DNA of 64,000 nucleotides from Nostoc piscinale CENA21 (GCF_001298445.1 NZ_CP012036.1:4700158-4764157); one strand, 5' to 3'; positions 44,779 to 55,284 are shown, numbered from the stretch's first letter. The notes: generated by a model from the letters alone, not told the origin. A program made the numbers and translations.

Positions 44779-46895
44779 ATGTCGCTAGAACTAACTGATT
44801 GGGATCAGGATTTACCATCACAAGCAGAAGAAGAATATCAAGCCTTAGTGCGTACACTTAATTTTACAGAAGGATTTGGTTTATTATTTGTGCGTTGCTC
44901 TCCGGCTGGGGGTGAGCAGTTAATTACCAAGGTAAAAGCAGATATTAGTAATAAAAATATTCAAGTTTTACGACTCCAGCAAGCGGTAAATAATTTATAT
45001 GAAATTATTGATAATTTAGATAATAAAGCAGAAATCAATATTTTATTTATTACAGGTTTAGAGCATTCATTTTATGAGTATGAAGAATGTAAAAGCTTAC
45101 ATGGTTGGCAGAGTAAAGATATTTATACATACAGTTGGAAAGGTGTACCGCCTGTTTTAATTAACCTGAACCAACAACGAGAACGGTTAAAGGATAACTT
45201 TAATATCTGTTTTGTATTCTTGCTACCAATATTTGCAATTAAATATTTTCTTCAACGTGCGCCAGACTTCTTTGATTGGCGTTCTGGTTTGTTTGAATTT
45301 CCTATAGATTCAGAAACTTTAGAACAAGAGTCATTACGGGTTATTCAGGAGGGAGATTATAATAGATATCTCATTCTGTCCCCAGAAGAAAGAACTAAAG
45401 AAATACTCAGAATTCAAGAATTAATTGCAGAAGACAATCAAACATCTGAACGACAATGTGATTTACTGTTTAACCTGGGAAATTTGCATTTTGCTGGAAA
45501 AGGTTACAAAGAAGCGATCGCATCCTACGACAAAGCTTTAGAAATTCAACCTGATTCCCACGCAGCTTGGCACAATCGGGGGATTGCGCTCAGGAATTTA
45601 GGACGCTATGAAAGAAGCAATCACATCCTACGACAAAGCTTTAGAAATTCAACCTGATTCCCACGCAGCTTGGCACAATCGGGGGATTGTACTATATGAT
45701 TTAGAATGCTATGAAGAAGCAATCACCTCATACAACAAAGCTTTAGAAATTAAACCTGATGACCACAATGTTTGGAACTTTCGGGGGATTGTGCTCAGAA
45801 ATTTAGGACGCTATGAAGAAGCAATCGCCTCATACAACACAGCCTTAGAAATTAAACCTGATGACCATTACGCTTGGAACTTCCGGGGGAATGCGCTAGA
45901 TAATCTAGGACGTAATGAAGAAGCGATCGCATCCTACGATAAAGCTTTAGAAATTAAACCTGATTACCACGATGTTTGGAACTTCCGGAGGGAAGGCGCT
46001 AGATGATTTAGGACGCTATGAAGAAGCGATCGCATCCTACGATAAAGCCTTAGAAATTAAACCTGATGACCACCTAGCTTGGTACAATCGGGGGAATGCG
46101 CTAGATAATTTAGGACGTTATGAAGAAGCAATCACATCCTACGACAAAGCTTTAGAAATTAAACCTGATGATCACGATATTTGGAACTTCCGGGGGAATG
46201 CGCTCAGAAATTTAGGACGCTATGAAGAAGCAATCACATCCTACAACAAAGCTTTAGAAATTAAACCTGATTATCACTTAGCTTGGAACTTACGAGGGAA
46301 TGCGCTCAGAAATTTAGGACGTTATGAAGAAGCAATCACATCCTACAACAAAGCTTTAGAAATTAAACCTGATTACCACCTAGCTTGGAACTTCCGGGGG
46401 TATGCGCTAGATGATTTAGGACGCTATGAAGAAGCAATTGCATCCTACGACAAAGCTTTGGAAATTAAACCTGATGACCACGATATTTGGAATTTCCAGG
46501 GGTATGCGCTCACAAATTTAGGGCGCTATAAAGAAGCGATCGCATCTTATGAAACAGCTTTAGAAATTAAACCTGATTACCACCTAGCTTGGAACTTCCG
46601 GGGGAATGCACTAGAGAATCTAGGACGCTATGAAGAAGCGATCGCATCTTATGACAAAGCCTTAGAAATTAAACCTGATAACTATCTAGCTTGGGTATAC
46701 CGTGGTGTTGCATTAATAAGATTAGGTCGTTGGAAAGAAGGAATTGCTAGTGTCAATAAAGCTATTAAAATTAATCCTGATTTTGCTGAGGCTCAGAAGA
46801 AGAAACTTCTTGCGAATATACGGCAAAAATTGGGATGGAATAAATTAACTCAGGTCTGGAAAGGTTTATTGAAGTTGATTGGTTTTAGAAATTAG
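44779..46895 (+). pseudogene. NTPase-like domain plus 13 TPR repeats, two frameshifts
   Basis: Starts at ATG 44779 (MSLELTDWDQDLPSQAEEEY). The first 220 residues look like a degenerate P-loop domain (GFGLLFVRCSPAGGEQLITK; NILFITGLEH; VLINLNQQRERLKDNFNICF), lacking GKS/T. They are followed by about 13 34-residue TPRs of consensus GNALDNLGRYEEAIASYDKA / LEIKPDDH, encoded by 102-bp tandem repeats. Frame shifts: +1 in GAAAGAAGC at 45610-45614 and +1 around CCGGAGGGAAGGCG at 45985-45998. Corrected length is about 705 residues. The protein probably scaffolds partners for the adjacent ATPase. The C-terminus (KLIGFRN) is followed by a remnant of another TPR gene. Confidence 0.75.
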
Positions 46896-46999
46896 GACAA
46901 TATCTCAGTCATGACAAATATCGAGAAAGCGCAAAAACTAACTCTGTTTTTGATAATATTCGACATGATAAACGCTTTCAAGCATTGATTCAAGGATAA
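46892..46999 (+). pseudogene. C-terminal remnant of a second TPR protein
   Basis: Overlapping the end of the TPR gene in another frame is LGQYLSHDKYRESAKTNSVF then DNIRHDKRFQALIQG-stop. This is the usual last segment of Nostoc TPR proteins (SVFDNIRHDKRFQALI). It has no start and only 36 codons, so it is a leftover of recombination between TPR genes. Confidence 0.55.
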
Positions 47000-47099
47000 C
47001 TACTGAGCAATTAAAATATTTGTGACACCTAATCAATAACAAAGTGGAAATCAGAAAAATAAATTAAAATAATTTCTAAAGAGGCTATAGCTAACAAAA

Positions 47100-47324
47100 A
47101 TGATAAATGGTCAATTGATTAAGCTGATTTATGAAATTGAACTTCAACCAGGGGAAAAACTGAATCTCCCAGAATCAGTACTTGAAAATGTCGCTGCGGG
47201 ACGCTGGGTAATCACTATTCAACAAAAAGCAGAACCACCCGAATCTATCCTTAGCCATGATGCTTTTTTGAACGGCTACGCACCAGAAGAAGAAGGTCTT
47301 TACGATGATTATCCAAGCCGATGA
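47100..47324 (+). CDS. Small antitoxin-like protein, toxin missing
   Basis: 74 residues: LIYEIELQPGEKLNLPESVL, GRWVITIQQKAEP and SHDAFLNGYAPEEEGLYDDY. The pattern resembles VapB/AbrB-like antitoxins of cyanobacterial toxin-antitoxin pairs, where the toxin start overlaps the antitoxin stop. An ATGA overlap is indeed present at the stop (CCGATGA), but the following frame has only 24 codons before a stop and runs into an AACAGTGGACAGTCAACAG repeat. It is probably an orphan left after loss of its toxin. Confidence 0.6.
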   Translation: MINGQLIKLIYEIELQPGEKLNLPESVLENVAAGRWVITIQQKAEPPESILSHDAFLNGYAPEEEGLYDDYPSR

Positions 47325-47699
47325 ATTTTAACAGTGGACAGTCAACAGTTATCAGATGCCCAGCTCTTAAAAAAAATATAGTATTTATACGTTAAGCCTA
47401 AGTTTAAACGAATAAGAGGAAAAGGGGTAGGGGGTAGGGTGCAGGGGGAATTGGTAAGCCTCGACTCCCTCATTGGTGTGCAAATCCAGCCCCTTGGTGC
47501 AACCCGGCTCTGTGTCCTAAACCTCGGCTGTAAGCTGCAACAATAGGCGAGAATTAATAATTTTCAGTGTCGCCCAGATATTGTTGACTGCGCGGTGACA
47601 TAAAATAGAAAGTCTAAAACTCTCTAGCCAAGATACAATTCGATCTGGCAAAAGCTGTTAAAGTCCATAAATTATTTATCGATTCTGAAACCACCATAT
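47325..47699. other. Repeat-rich intergenic region before the E2 gene
   Basis: Holds GGACAGTCAACAGTTATCAG, a GGGGTAGGGGGTAGGGTGCA repeat at 47425-47450 and CTCGGCTGTAAGCTGCAACA. No gene recognised. The final 100 bp should have the E2 promoter. Confidence 0.45.
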
Positions 47700-49001
47700 A
47701 TGAGCATTCACGAAATATTCATGCCGGCGCTTAGTTCCACCATGACCGAAGGTAAAATTGTTTCTTGGGTAAAATCGCCAGGGGATAAAGTGGAAAAGGG
47801 CGAGACAGTGGTGGTTGTCGAGTCAGATAAGGCAGACATGGATGTAGAAACCTTTTATGAAGGTTATCTAGCTCACATCATTGTAGATGCTGGTGGCACT
47901 GCGGCTGTAGGTAGTGCGATCGCTTATGTAGCTGAAACTGAAGCGGAAATTGAAGCCGCAAAATCTTTAGGTAACTCTGGTAGCACTGCGGCGACAACTC
48001 CTGCACCTGAAAAAGTACCAGCGACAGCATCTGTCGGCGCACCCACCACAGCCGCTCAAAACGGTAACGGCTCGAACCACAAAGAAGGTAGACTCGTCGC
48101 TTCCCCCCGCGCCCGCAAGTTAGCGAAAGAATTAAAAGTTGATTTAACTAGCCTTAAAGGTAGTGGCCCTTACGGTCGCATTGTGGCTGAAGATGTGGAA
48201 GCTGTAGTGGGTAAGGCTAAACCAGCAGCCCCCGTCACCCCTGCACCAACTGTTGCGCCAATTCAACCACCAGCACCAGTACCAGCAGCACCCGCACCAG
48301 TTCCCGCCGCCGTCAGCAGCGCAGTTTCTGGTCAAGTCGTACCTTTCACTACTCTGCAAAATGCTGTAGTGCGGGGTATGGTTGCGAGTTTAGCTGTACC
48401 TGTTTTCCGTGTCGGCTATACAATTACCACCGATGGTTTAGATAAGCTTTACAAACAAATTAAATCAAAAGGCGTGACCATGACTGCACTACTAGCGAAA
48501 GCTGTTGCAGTCACATTGCAAAAACATCCATTAATCAACGCCAGCTACTCCGATCAAGGAATCGTCTACCATTCTGATATTAATATTTCTGTGGCTGTGG
48601 CAATGGATGACGGAGGATTGATAACACCTGTATTGCGGAATGCAGACATGGTAGATATTTATTCTCTCTCACGCAATTGGAAATCTTTAGTAGACCGCGC
48701 TCGCGCCAAACAATTACAACCAGATGAATACAACAGTGGGACTTTTACCCTGTCTAATTTGGGGATGTTTGGTGTCGATACTTTTGATGCCATTTTACCA
48801 CCAGGACAAGGTTCAATTCTGGCGATCGGTGCGGCTCGTCCCCAACTAGTTGCTACTTCTGATGGTTTATTTGGAGTACGCCAACAAATGCAGGTGAATA
48901 TCACATGTGACCACCGTATTATTTACGGCGCTCACGCCGCCGCCTTCCTGCAAGACTTGGCTAAGTTGATTGAAACTAACGCCCAATCTTTAACACTGTA
49001 A
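47700..49001 (+). CDS. pdhC: Dihydrolipoamide acetyltransferase, E2 of pyruvate dehydrogenase
   Basis: 433 residues. N-terminal lipoyl domain with lipoyl-Lys in VVVVESDKADMDVETFYEGY; Ala/Pro-rich linker; E1/E3-binding domain LVASPRARKLAKELKVDLTS then GSGPYGRIVAEDVE; second Pro/Ala linker; catalytic domain with TFTLSNLGMFGVDTFDAILP, GQGSILAIGAARPQLV and the active site ITCDHRIIYGAHAAAFLQDL. It transfers acetyl from E1 to CoA. A single lipoyl domain is typical of cyanobacterial and plastid E2. The start (MSIHEIFMPALSSTMTEG) is the family start. The E1 and E3 genes are elsewhere. Confidence 0.95.
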   Translation: MSIHEIFMPALSSTMTEGKIVSWVKSPGDKVEKGETVVVVESDKADMDVETFYEGYLAHIIVDAGGTAAVGSAIAYVAETEAEIEAAKSLGNSGSTAATTPAPEKVPATASVGAPTTAAQNGNGSNHKEGRLVASPRARKLAKELKVDLTSLKGSGPYGRIVAEDVEAVVGKAKPAAPVTPAPTVAPIQPPAPVPAAPAPVPAAVSSAVSGQVVPFTTLQNAVVRGMVASLAVPVFRVGYTITTDGLDKLYKQIKSKGVTMTALLAKAVAVTLQKHPLINASYSDQGIVYHSDINISVAVAMDDGGLITPVLRNADMVDIYSLSRNWKSLVDRARAKQLQPDEYNSGTFTLSNLGMFGVDTFDAILPPGQGSILAIGAARPQLVATSDGLFGVRQQMQVNITCDHRIIYGAHAAAFLQDLAKLIETNAQSLTL

Positions 49002-49088
49002 CTTATAACAGCGGGCAGAATAATTTGAGATTTTTGCCTGAATTTATGATGCTCTGGCCGATAAAACTGAATTAACAAAATCAAAAAT

Positions 49089-49126
49089 AGAGACTTGGAT
49101 TATTGAATAATTCAGGTCTCTGTTTT
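49089..49126 (+). terminator. Rho-independent terminator after the E2 gene
   Basis: AGAGACTTGGATTATT (49089-49104) pairs with AATAATTCAGGTCTCT (49106-49121), with two mismatched positions, and is followed by GTTTTT. It lies about 90 bp after the E2 stop. Confidence 0.8.
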
Positions 49127-49245
49127 TATGTGAATACTTAGTAATAATACTGAACGCATAGTATTTATAACAACTATATTATGGGAGACATCTACAGCTA
49201 GTTGGCTAGTTGATTTCGCAAACAACAGCCAAAAAAGGAGATTAC

Positions 49246-50340
49246 ATGGCTTATCGCTACAAAATATTGTCGATTGATGGTGGTGGTATTCGCGGTATCA
49301 TCCCCGGAATTATTCTGGCGGAAATTGAAAAACGTACAGGTAAACCGATTTGTCAGCTATTTAATTTAATTGCTGGAACCTCCACAGGAGGGATTTTATC
49401 TGCTGCTTTAACTAAGCCACATCCTAGCAATCCCAACCAACCACATTTTAAGGCGGTCGATTTAATTGATATCTATCGCAAAGAAGGAAAGCGGATTTTT
49501 GCCGAATCTCCACTAGCAAAAAGTCTCAAAATTGATGATATTTTAAAGGCAAAATATTCTTCTAAAGGCAGAGACGAAGTTTTAACAGAATATTTGCAAG
49601 ATACTTTCCTCAAGAAAGCACTAACTGACTTGTTTATTACTAGTTATGATATTGAATTGCGGATGCCAGTTTTCTTTGTCAATAATGTCAAAGATCAAAA
49701 ATTAGGTGAAAACTTCCGCAAAGTTTGTGATGGTTACACCATGAAGCAAGCAGGAATGGCTACTTCTGCTGCACCAACTTATTTCAAACCTTATAAAATT
49801 GACACAGCCGACCCGACAAATGGCGGTTACTATGCCTTGGTGGATGGTGGCGTATTTGCCAATAATCCTACATCTTTGGCAATTATGGAAGCTTTAATTT
49901 CTTCTGCTAGACCTGACCCACAAAAACCAGACAAACAACCTCTGACTATCAATGATATTCTCGTAGTTTCATTAGGTACAGGCTCTCTGAATCGCCGATA
50001 TAATTACGATCAAGCTGTAGATTGGGGTTTGGTTCAGTGGGTACAGCCGTTGCTGAATATTACCTTGGATGGTAGTAGTGAGTCGGTAGCTTGTCAATTA
50101 GAGCAGATGTTACCACAAGCTGACGGTTATCCTAAACAATACTATCGTTTTCAACGACAGTTAACTAAAGCTAATGACAATATGGATGATACTAGTCCAG
50201 AAAATATTGCTCGATTGATAACATTAGCACAACAGATTATTGAGCAAAGAGATTCGGAATTAGACGAACTTTGTCAGCAGCTAAAATCAGGAATTAATTC
50301 ACAGGAACAGCCTGAAAAATCAGTTCTTGTTGGGAGATAG
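49246..50340 (+). CDS. Patatin-like phospholipase
   Basis: 364 residues from ATG 49246, chosen for AAAAAAGGAG 6 bp upstream and because it begins YKILSIDGGGIRGIIPGIIL directly; the frame is open from 49210. Oxyanion loop DGGGIRG, nucleophile Ser in IAGTSTGGIL, catalytic Asp in ALVDGGVFANNPTSLAI. It is a Ser-Asp lipid acyl hydrolase. CBASS effectors (CapV) share this fold, but no nucleotidyltransferase is adjacent, so a defence role is not supported here. Confidence 0.9.
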   Translation: MAYRYKILSIDGGGIRGIIPGIILAEIEKRTGKPICQLFNLIAGTSTGGILSAALTKPHPSNPNQPHFKAVDLIDIYRKEGKRIFAESPLAKSLKIDDILKAKYSSKGRDEVLTEYLQDTFLKKALTDLFITSYDIELRMPVFFVNNVKDQKLGENFRKVCDGYTMKQAGMATSAAPTYFKPYKIDTADPTNGGYYALVDGGVFANNPTSLAIMEALISSARPDPQKPDKQPLTINDILVVSLGTGSLNRRYNYDQAVDWGLVQWVQPLLNITLDGSSESVACQLEQMLPQADGYPKQYYRFQRQLTKANDNMDDTSPENIARLITLAQQIIEQRDSELDELCQQLKSGINSQEQPEKSVLVGR

Positions 50341-51188
50341 TAAAGCATATAAACCCCTCAGACTTCCAGTCTGGGACTATACAAACAAAGCCTGCTCTCC
50401 GACAAGGTCAGTGACCACCTTTGCAGGCTAATTATATGCTTGTTCATATCGATTTGGTATTCCATCATTATGTAGAGATGCAATTAATTGCATCTCTATT
50501 ATTTATATATATTTAATGTTTGAAATACACGTAGGATGTGTTGGCAACAGCGTAACACATCTACTGCAAAGCTTTTGGCGCGTTATGGCTTACGCCTAAC
50601 ACATTCTAAACATACTGAGTGAAAAAATAAAAAAATTTAACTTTGTCACATTGTATCCTTACCCATATAGAGAAGTTGGGTGCTGGGTTAAATAATAAAT
50701 AACTAAATCAATCGTCATTATGTCATTAATATAACTTATCAATAATTCTCTACCTGCATTTAAATTAACATGAGATTTCTTTGATTGATGCAAACTAACT
50801 AACTGTTTACGTAATTGATTATATACTCAGCTAGATAAGATAAATTATTTAATGTGGTAAATTGGTGGAAAATACAAAAGTGTTGAAATTATGCTGAAAG
50901 TTACTATTTTTCAAGATTTTAATGAAAATTTGGATGGCGGCTTTGTGCAGTAAATAACACAATTATTCTCTAGACTGCCATAACTGCTAGATTGAGTAGG
51001 TGATTTAAGGTTTATTTTTAGCAGGATTGTTATTAGTATTTTCTCTCATACACACCTAAAATCAATTAAGTTAAATGTGATAAATTGTACAAAATAATGA
51101 TTTTATATTTTCTAAATTGTGCAACTTTAAATGCGATTTATATTGAAGAATTTGTCTTAAAATCACTCCACGGGTATAAGGCAGAATC
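50341..51188. other. 850-bp intergenic region with several palindromes
   Basis: Contains AAACCCCTCAGACTTCCAGT (related copy at 56391), a hairpin AGCCTGC (50388-50394)/GCAGGCT, a perfect 26-bp palindrome at 50473-50498 (TAGAGATGCAAT with ATTGCATCTCTA) and a dispersed repeat at 50529-50610 (GTAGGATGTGTTGGCAACAG ... GCGTTATGGCTTACGCCTAA). The rest is AT-rich; no gene found. Confidence 0.55.
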
Positions 51189-52382
51189 ATGGTTAACTCT
51201 TGCAACACTAACCGGGAAATATTATGGCGACAAGTTTGGGGATTAGCTGCTTTATTAGTAGCTATCATCCTCTGTTGGATGGCATACACTTTTTATCAAC
51301 CAAGGATATTGCAAAATTTAGAATTGGTTGAATTAGCGGGTTGGCTGGGAATTGTGCAAGGGTTAATTGTTGCAGTGATTGAACCTTTGAATGGGGGAAT
51401 TTCCGATCGCCTCCAGCAACGTTTGGGTAGTCGCTTACCGATGATTAGTACGGGAGTGCTGTTAGCTGGTGTGATTTTTGTCAGTGTTTCGTTGTTGGCT
51501 AACCACAATTTACCCACAGGTATGCGGTGGATAATTCCCGTACTGATGACAGCTTGGGTGATGGCGATGATTATTTTTCGCGGCCCGACGATCGCACTTT
51601 TAACTCAGTTTGTCCCGACAACAGAATTACCGCAAGTTAATGCCATCTTAGTACTGATATTTGGTACAGTGGGAGCGATCGCACCGTTATTACACACCTT
51701 ACTTGATAGTATGGGTGCGTCGATTACCTTCATGTTAGGTGCGATCGCTTTAGTTTTGGGCGCATATATTCTGCAATTATTCACTCCCAAACATACTTTG
51801 ATTCCCGCAATTCATCCAGATAAATCGGCTACTGCACCCTCTATATTATTAGTCCTAATTTTTATCATCGGTTTAGCGACAGGATTTGAAATGAACTTGT
51901 TATTTGGGATTTTTCCCCAAAAGTTGCAAACTCAGCTAACAGGACTTTCAGTAGAATTGATTGCTTCGGAAATACTGTTAGTTTCCGCGATCGCATCTGT
52001 ACCTTTAGGCGACTGGACAGCAGATTTAGGTGCAAACAAGTCGATGTTGCTGGGTGTCGGAACAATGACAGGCTTGATGGGGTTAACAGTATTAAATGAT
52101 AGTTCGATTCTGGCGATCGCTTTAATTCTCGCTTTCGGTGTTAGTTTAAGTTTCATCTTAATGAGCATAATTCCCTTAGTACTGGGAAAACTACCCGCAA
52201 CTCAGGCTGGCTTGGGTATAGGTTTATATTTGGGTGGAAGTGCTGGCGGAACTGCGATCGTTTCATTATTAATGAAGCAAATTGGTATAACATCCGTCGC
52301 TGCATTTTTGTTAGCAGAAGTCGCCTGTGTGGCAGTGACTTTGTGTATTCTTTTGTGTAAGAAGTTGGAAAATAGAGGCTAG
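51189..52382 (+). CDS. Major facilitator superfamily transporter
   Basis: 397 residues with about twelve membrane helices. The loop 2-3 MFS motif reads NGGISDRLQQRLGSRLPMI; other landmarks are FRGPTIALLTQFVPTTELPQ, GDWTADLGANKSMLLGVG and GIGLYLGGSAGGTAIVSLL. The pattern resembles SLC45-like/sugar-type MFS members, but no substrate can be named. The start at 51189 follows GTATAAGGCAGAATC without a strong ribosome site. It is followed by AAGTCAAAAGTCAAAAGTC repeats before cobL. Confidence 0.85.
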   Translation: MVNSCNTNREILWRQVWGLAALLVAIILCWMAYTFYQPRILQNLELVELAGWLGIVQGLIVAVIEPLNGGISDRLQQRLGSRLPMISTGVLLAGVIFVSVSLLANHNLPTGMRWIIPVLMTAWVMAMIIFRGPTIALLTQFVPTTELPQVNAILVLIFGTVGAIAPLLHTLLDSMGASITFMLGAIALVLGAYILQLFTPKHTLIPAIHPDKSATAPSILLVLIFIIGLATGFEMNLLFGIFPQKLQTQLTGLSVELIASEILLVSAIASVPLGDWTADLGANKSMLLGVGTMTGLMGLTVLNDSSILAIALILAFGVSLSFILMSIIPLVLGKLPATQAGLGIGLYLGGSAGGTAIVSLLMKQIGITSVAAFLLAEVACVAVTLCILLCKKLENRG

Positions 52383-52526
52383 TACCGCTACGCGGAAGTC
52401 AAAAGTCAAAAGTCAAAAAGCTCATATCACAAGCTTTTAATTAACTTGAAATGGTATCTTTATTTACGCCGCGTTGTACTAGAGAAGAAGATTTTTTTAG
52501 GTTTTCTCGTTACGGTGAAGATTCAG

Positions 52527-53741
52527 GTGAATAAAACATTGAAATGGCTTTCTATTATAGGTATTGGCGAAGATGGATTACAGGGTTTAAGTGCGATCGC
52601 CCGTTCTATAATTGCCCAAGCTGAAGTTATTATGGGAGGCGATCGGCATTTGGCGATGCTTCCCAGTGATGATCAGCGCCAAAAAATTCCTTGGACTTCT
52701 CCTTTTAGTGCATCAGTCGCCGAAATTATCAGCCGTCGTGGTCAGCAAATCTGCATTCTAGCCAGTGGCGATCCTATGTGTTACGGCGTGGGTGTGACCT
52801 TAACTCGACATATTCCGATCTCGGAAATCACAATCATTCCCGCACCTTCAGCCTTTAGCCTCGCCTGCGCCAGACTGGGATGGTCATTAACTGAGGTAGA
52901 AACTTTAAGTTTATGTGGTCGTCCTGCAAATTTACTTCAGGCTTATATTTATCCCCAAGCCAAGTTATTAATTTTGAGCGCCGGGAAGGAAACACCGCAA
53001 ATTGTCGCAGAAATCCTCAAAAATCGGGGCTATGGTCAGAGTAAAATGATTGTTCTAGAACGTCTAGGTGGCATTCACGAACGGATGATTGCGAATACAG
53101 CCGCCGCTTGGGATGAAACAGAAATTGCTGACTTAAATACCATCGCCGTTGAATGTATTGCTGAGATTGGAGTTACAGCCTTACCCAGATTACCAGGATT
53201 GCCGGATCATGCTTTTCACCATGACGGACAATTAACCAAACGAGAAGTAAGGGCAGTTACTTTATCAACTTTAGCACCCCTCCCAGGGGAACTTTTATGG
53301 GATATTGGTGCGGGTTGCGGTTCTATTTCCATTGAATGGATGCGGACTCATCCCCGATGTCGAGCGATCGCCATTGAACAAAATTCATCTAGACTGCAAT
53401 ATATTGCCGATAACGCCGCCGCTTTGGGTACGCCAAACCTAGAAATTATTTCAGGGAAATCACCACCAGCTTTGCAAAACTTACCTACACCAGACGCGAT
53501 TTTTATTGGTGGTGGCGTGACAGCAGCCGGATTGTTTGATATTTGCTGGTCAGCACTACCCCCTGGCGGTCGTTTAGTTGCAAACGTTGTCACCATCGAA
53601 GGCGAGCAAACCTTATTTCAATGGTATGAAAAAGTCGGCGGCAGTTTTACCCGCATCGCCATTCAACGAGCAGAACCCATTGGTAAATTTCTGGGATGGC
53701 GAGCAATGGCTCCTGTGACTCAATGGATTGCTATCAAATAA
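52527..53741 (+). CDS. cobL: Precorrin-6Y C5,15-methyltransferase (decarboxylating), CbiE-CbiT fusion
   Basis: About 404 residues from GTG 52527 (VNKTLKWLSIIGIGEDGLQG); a TTG at 52446 would add 27 residues with no homology. The N-terminal CbiE domain has ILASGDPMCYGVGVTL, IIPAPSAFSLACARLGW and MIVLERLGG; the C-terminal CbiT domain has FHHDGQLTKREVRAVTLSTL, the SAM loop LLWDIGAGCGSISIEWMR and PDAIFIGGG. It methylates C5 and C15 of precorrin-6Y and removes the acetate carboxyl in vitamin B12 synthesis. No other cob genes are close. Confidence 0.93.
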   Translation: MNKTLKWLSIIGIGEDGLQGLSAIARSIIAQAEVIMGGDRHLAMLPSDDQRQKIPWTSPFSASVAEIISRRGQQICILASGDPMCYGVGVTLTRHIPISEITIIPAPSAFSLACARLGWSLTEVETLSLCGRPANLLQAYIYPQAKLLILSAGKETPQIVAEILKNRGYGQSKMIVLERLGGIHERMIANTAAAWDETEIADLNTIAVECIAEIGVTALPRLPGLPDHAFHHDGQLTKREVRAVTLSTLAPLPGELLWDIGAGCGSISIEWMRTHPRCRAIAIEQNSSRLQYIADNAAALGTPNLEIISGKSPPALQNLPTPDAIFIGGGVTAAGLFDICWSALPPGGRLVANVVTIEGEQTLFQWYEKVGGSFTRIAIQRAEPIGKFLGWRAMAPVTQWIAIK

Positions 53742-53752
53742 TTTTCGATTGA

Positions 53753-53772
53753 ACCCACGCAGGTGGGTTTTG
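53753..53772 (+). terminator. Terminator after cobL
   Basis: ACCCAC GCAG GTGGGT hairpin at 53753-53768, followed by TTTTG, 12 bp after the cobL stop. Confidence 0.65.
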
Positions 53773-54361
53773 TTTGTGTAGCGGTGACTTCCAGTCGCCA
53801 ATACTTAAATAAACTTAATATAAATGTGATTAAAAAGCCTCACGATGCTTAAGAAAATTTCCTATACTATTGCGACACATTAACGGTATTCAAATTTAGT
53901 AAATAGGTATACCACGGAAAATTACAGCGTGCTAGATTAAGGTCAAGGTACAGAAAGGTTAAGTTTAAGTGAAGTTAACAACTTGAGATTAGAGCTTGTA
54001 CCTCCCGCTCTAAAATCTAAATGAGCGATCGCAAATCAAACATGGCATCCTATGGAAGTGTTTTCGCCTTAAGTCTATTGATTGATTTTGTTGGAGGTTT
54101 TTAAACATACAGCCAGAAATGCCTGCCTATTAGAATCAAGGATGCTGAAAGAAGTTTGAGAGTAACGATTGCATTTGTCCACCTTATTTGAGTTAATTCT
54201 TCTGTTTTTTCAATTTTTTCAGTCTTTTCGGACGACCCTTATATTTGATCAACCGCCTCAAGTTACAGACATTCATCGGTCGTAACTTAGGCGGTTAATA
54301 GTTTTCAGCACAAATATTCCCAGACTAAAAACTCACAAACTAATATTTCATACTTCATACT
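53773..54361. other. Intergenic region with a bulged hairpin
   Basis: AACCGCCTCAAGTTAC (54251-54266) pairs with GTAACTTAGGCGGTT (54282-54296), one C bulged, then AATAGTTTT. This could terminate a short transcript from the preceding 500 bp, perhaps an unannotated small RNA. 54340-54369 holds CATACTTCATACTTCACAC repeats. No gene seen. Confidence 0.45.
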
Positions 54362-55223
54362 TCACACTTCAGACTTCATTAAAGTAATCACCGTAACTTC
54401 AGGTGGACAAAATAAGCGTCCTGGTCTGTAAGTTCCTAAGCCACGATTAACGTATAACTGATTATTGGCGACTTTGTGAAATCCTTGCGCCCATTCCCAA
54501 TATCTCACGACTTTCGAGCAATCACCAAATAAAAATGGAACCCAACGCCGGAGTTTTTTTTGGTAATTGTTTGAGTAACTTTTTATAATAAAACACCGCA
54601 GGGCCAAAACCAGGAATAACAATGTGACCACCATGCGTATGACCAGATAACTGTAAATCAACTCGCCACTGTTCTAAGATTTTGGCAGTATCTGGATTAT
54701 GAGATAAAACTATGCGCGGTGTTAATGGGTCGAGTTGCTTCATAACTGGTATAGGATTAAACTCCCGCGACCAATAATCAGCTAAACCGACAACTGGTAA
54801 TTCTTCGCCAAAAGGATAGGCGATTTCATTCCATAGAACATGAACGCCGATACTAGTAAAAGCATTTGTAACTTCTGCTTGGGAATGATTGTAGTGTATG
54901 TCATGATTGCCGAGTACAGCATAGACACCACAGCGACTTTGTAAATGTTTCAGTCGCATCACAAGTTGATGAATTGGGGAAGGATCATCAGTGACATAAT
55001 CACCAGTTAACACTATTAAATCAGGTTCTACTTCATTGGTAACTGCGATCGCTTCTTGCAACATTTCTTCTGAAAGTCGCATCCCATCATAGTGAAAATC
55101 TGATAATTGTACTAATTTTATCCCTTCTAAAGATTGTGGAAGTTCGGCAATCTTAACCGTGATTTTATCTACACTTAAACGTCCCGTAAACAACCAGTGC
55201 ATAGCGCCAAAAACACTCCTCAT
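54362..55223 (-). pseudogene. Calcineurin-like metallophosphoesterase, frameshifted at an A8 run near 54555
   Basis: From ATG 55223: N-terminal signal/anchor-like MRSVFGAMHWLFTGRLSVDK, then LVQLSDFHYDGMRLSEEM, VLTGDYVTDD, VLGNHDIHY, IVLSHNPDTAKILEQ and LQLSGHTHGGHIVIPGFGP, all metal-site motifs of the family. The frame is lost at KQLPKK; with seven A instead of eight it continues LRRWVPFLFGDCSKVVRYWE and ends LYVNRGLGTYRPGRLFCPPE. Corrected length is about 286 residues, the same as the paralogue at 55404. The substrate is unknown. Confidence 0.8.
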
Positions 55224-55284
55224 AGTAGCGTTTACAGCTTATCAAATATCAAAATCCATCTTAAGAAATTGTAAAAAATATAGA

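Noticed and set aside
47455..47580. tRNA-like sequence around TGCAAATCCAGCCCC
   Set aside because: I could not fold acceptor, anticodon and T arms; it looks like dispersed repeat sequence.
49246..50340. CBASS effector phospholipase
   Set aside because: The patatin fold is shared, but no CD-NTase, E1/E2 or other CBASS gene is adjacent.
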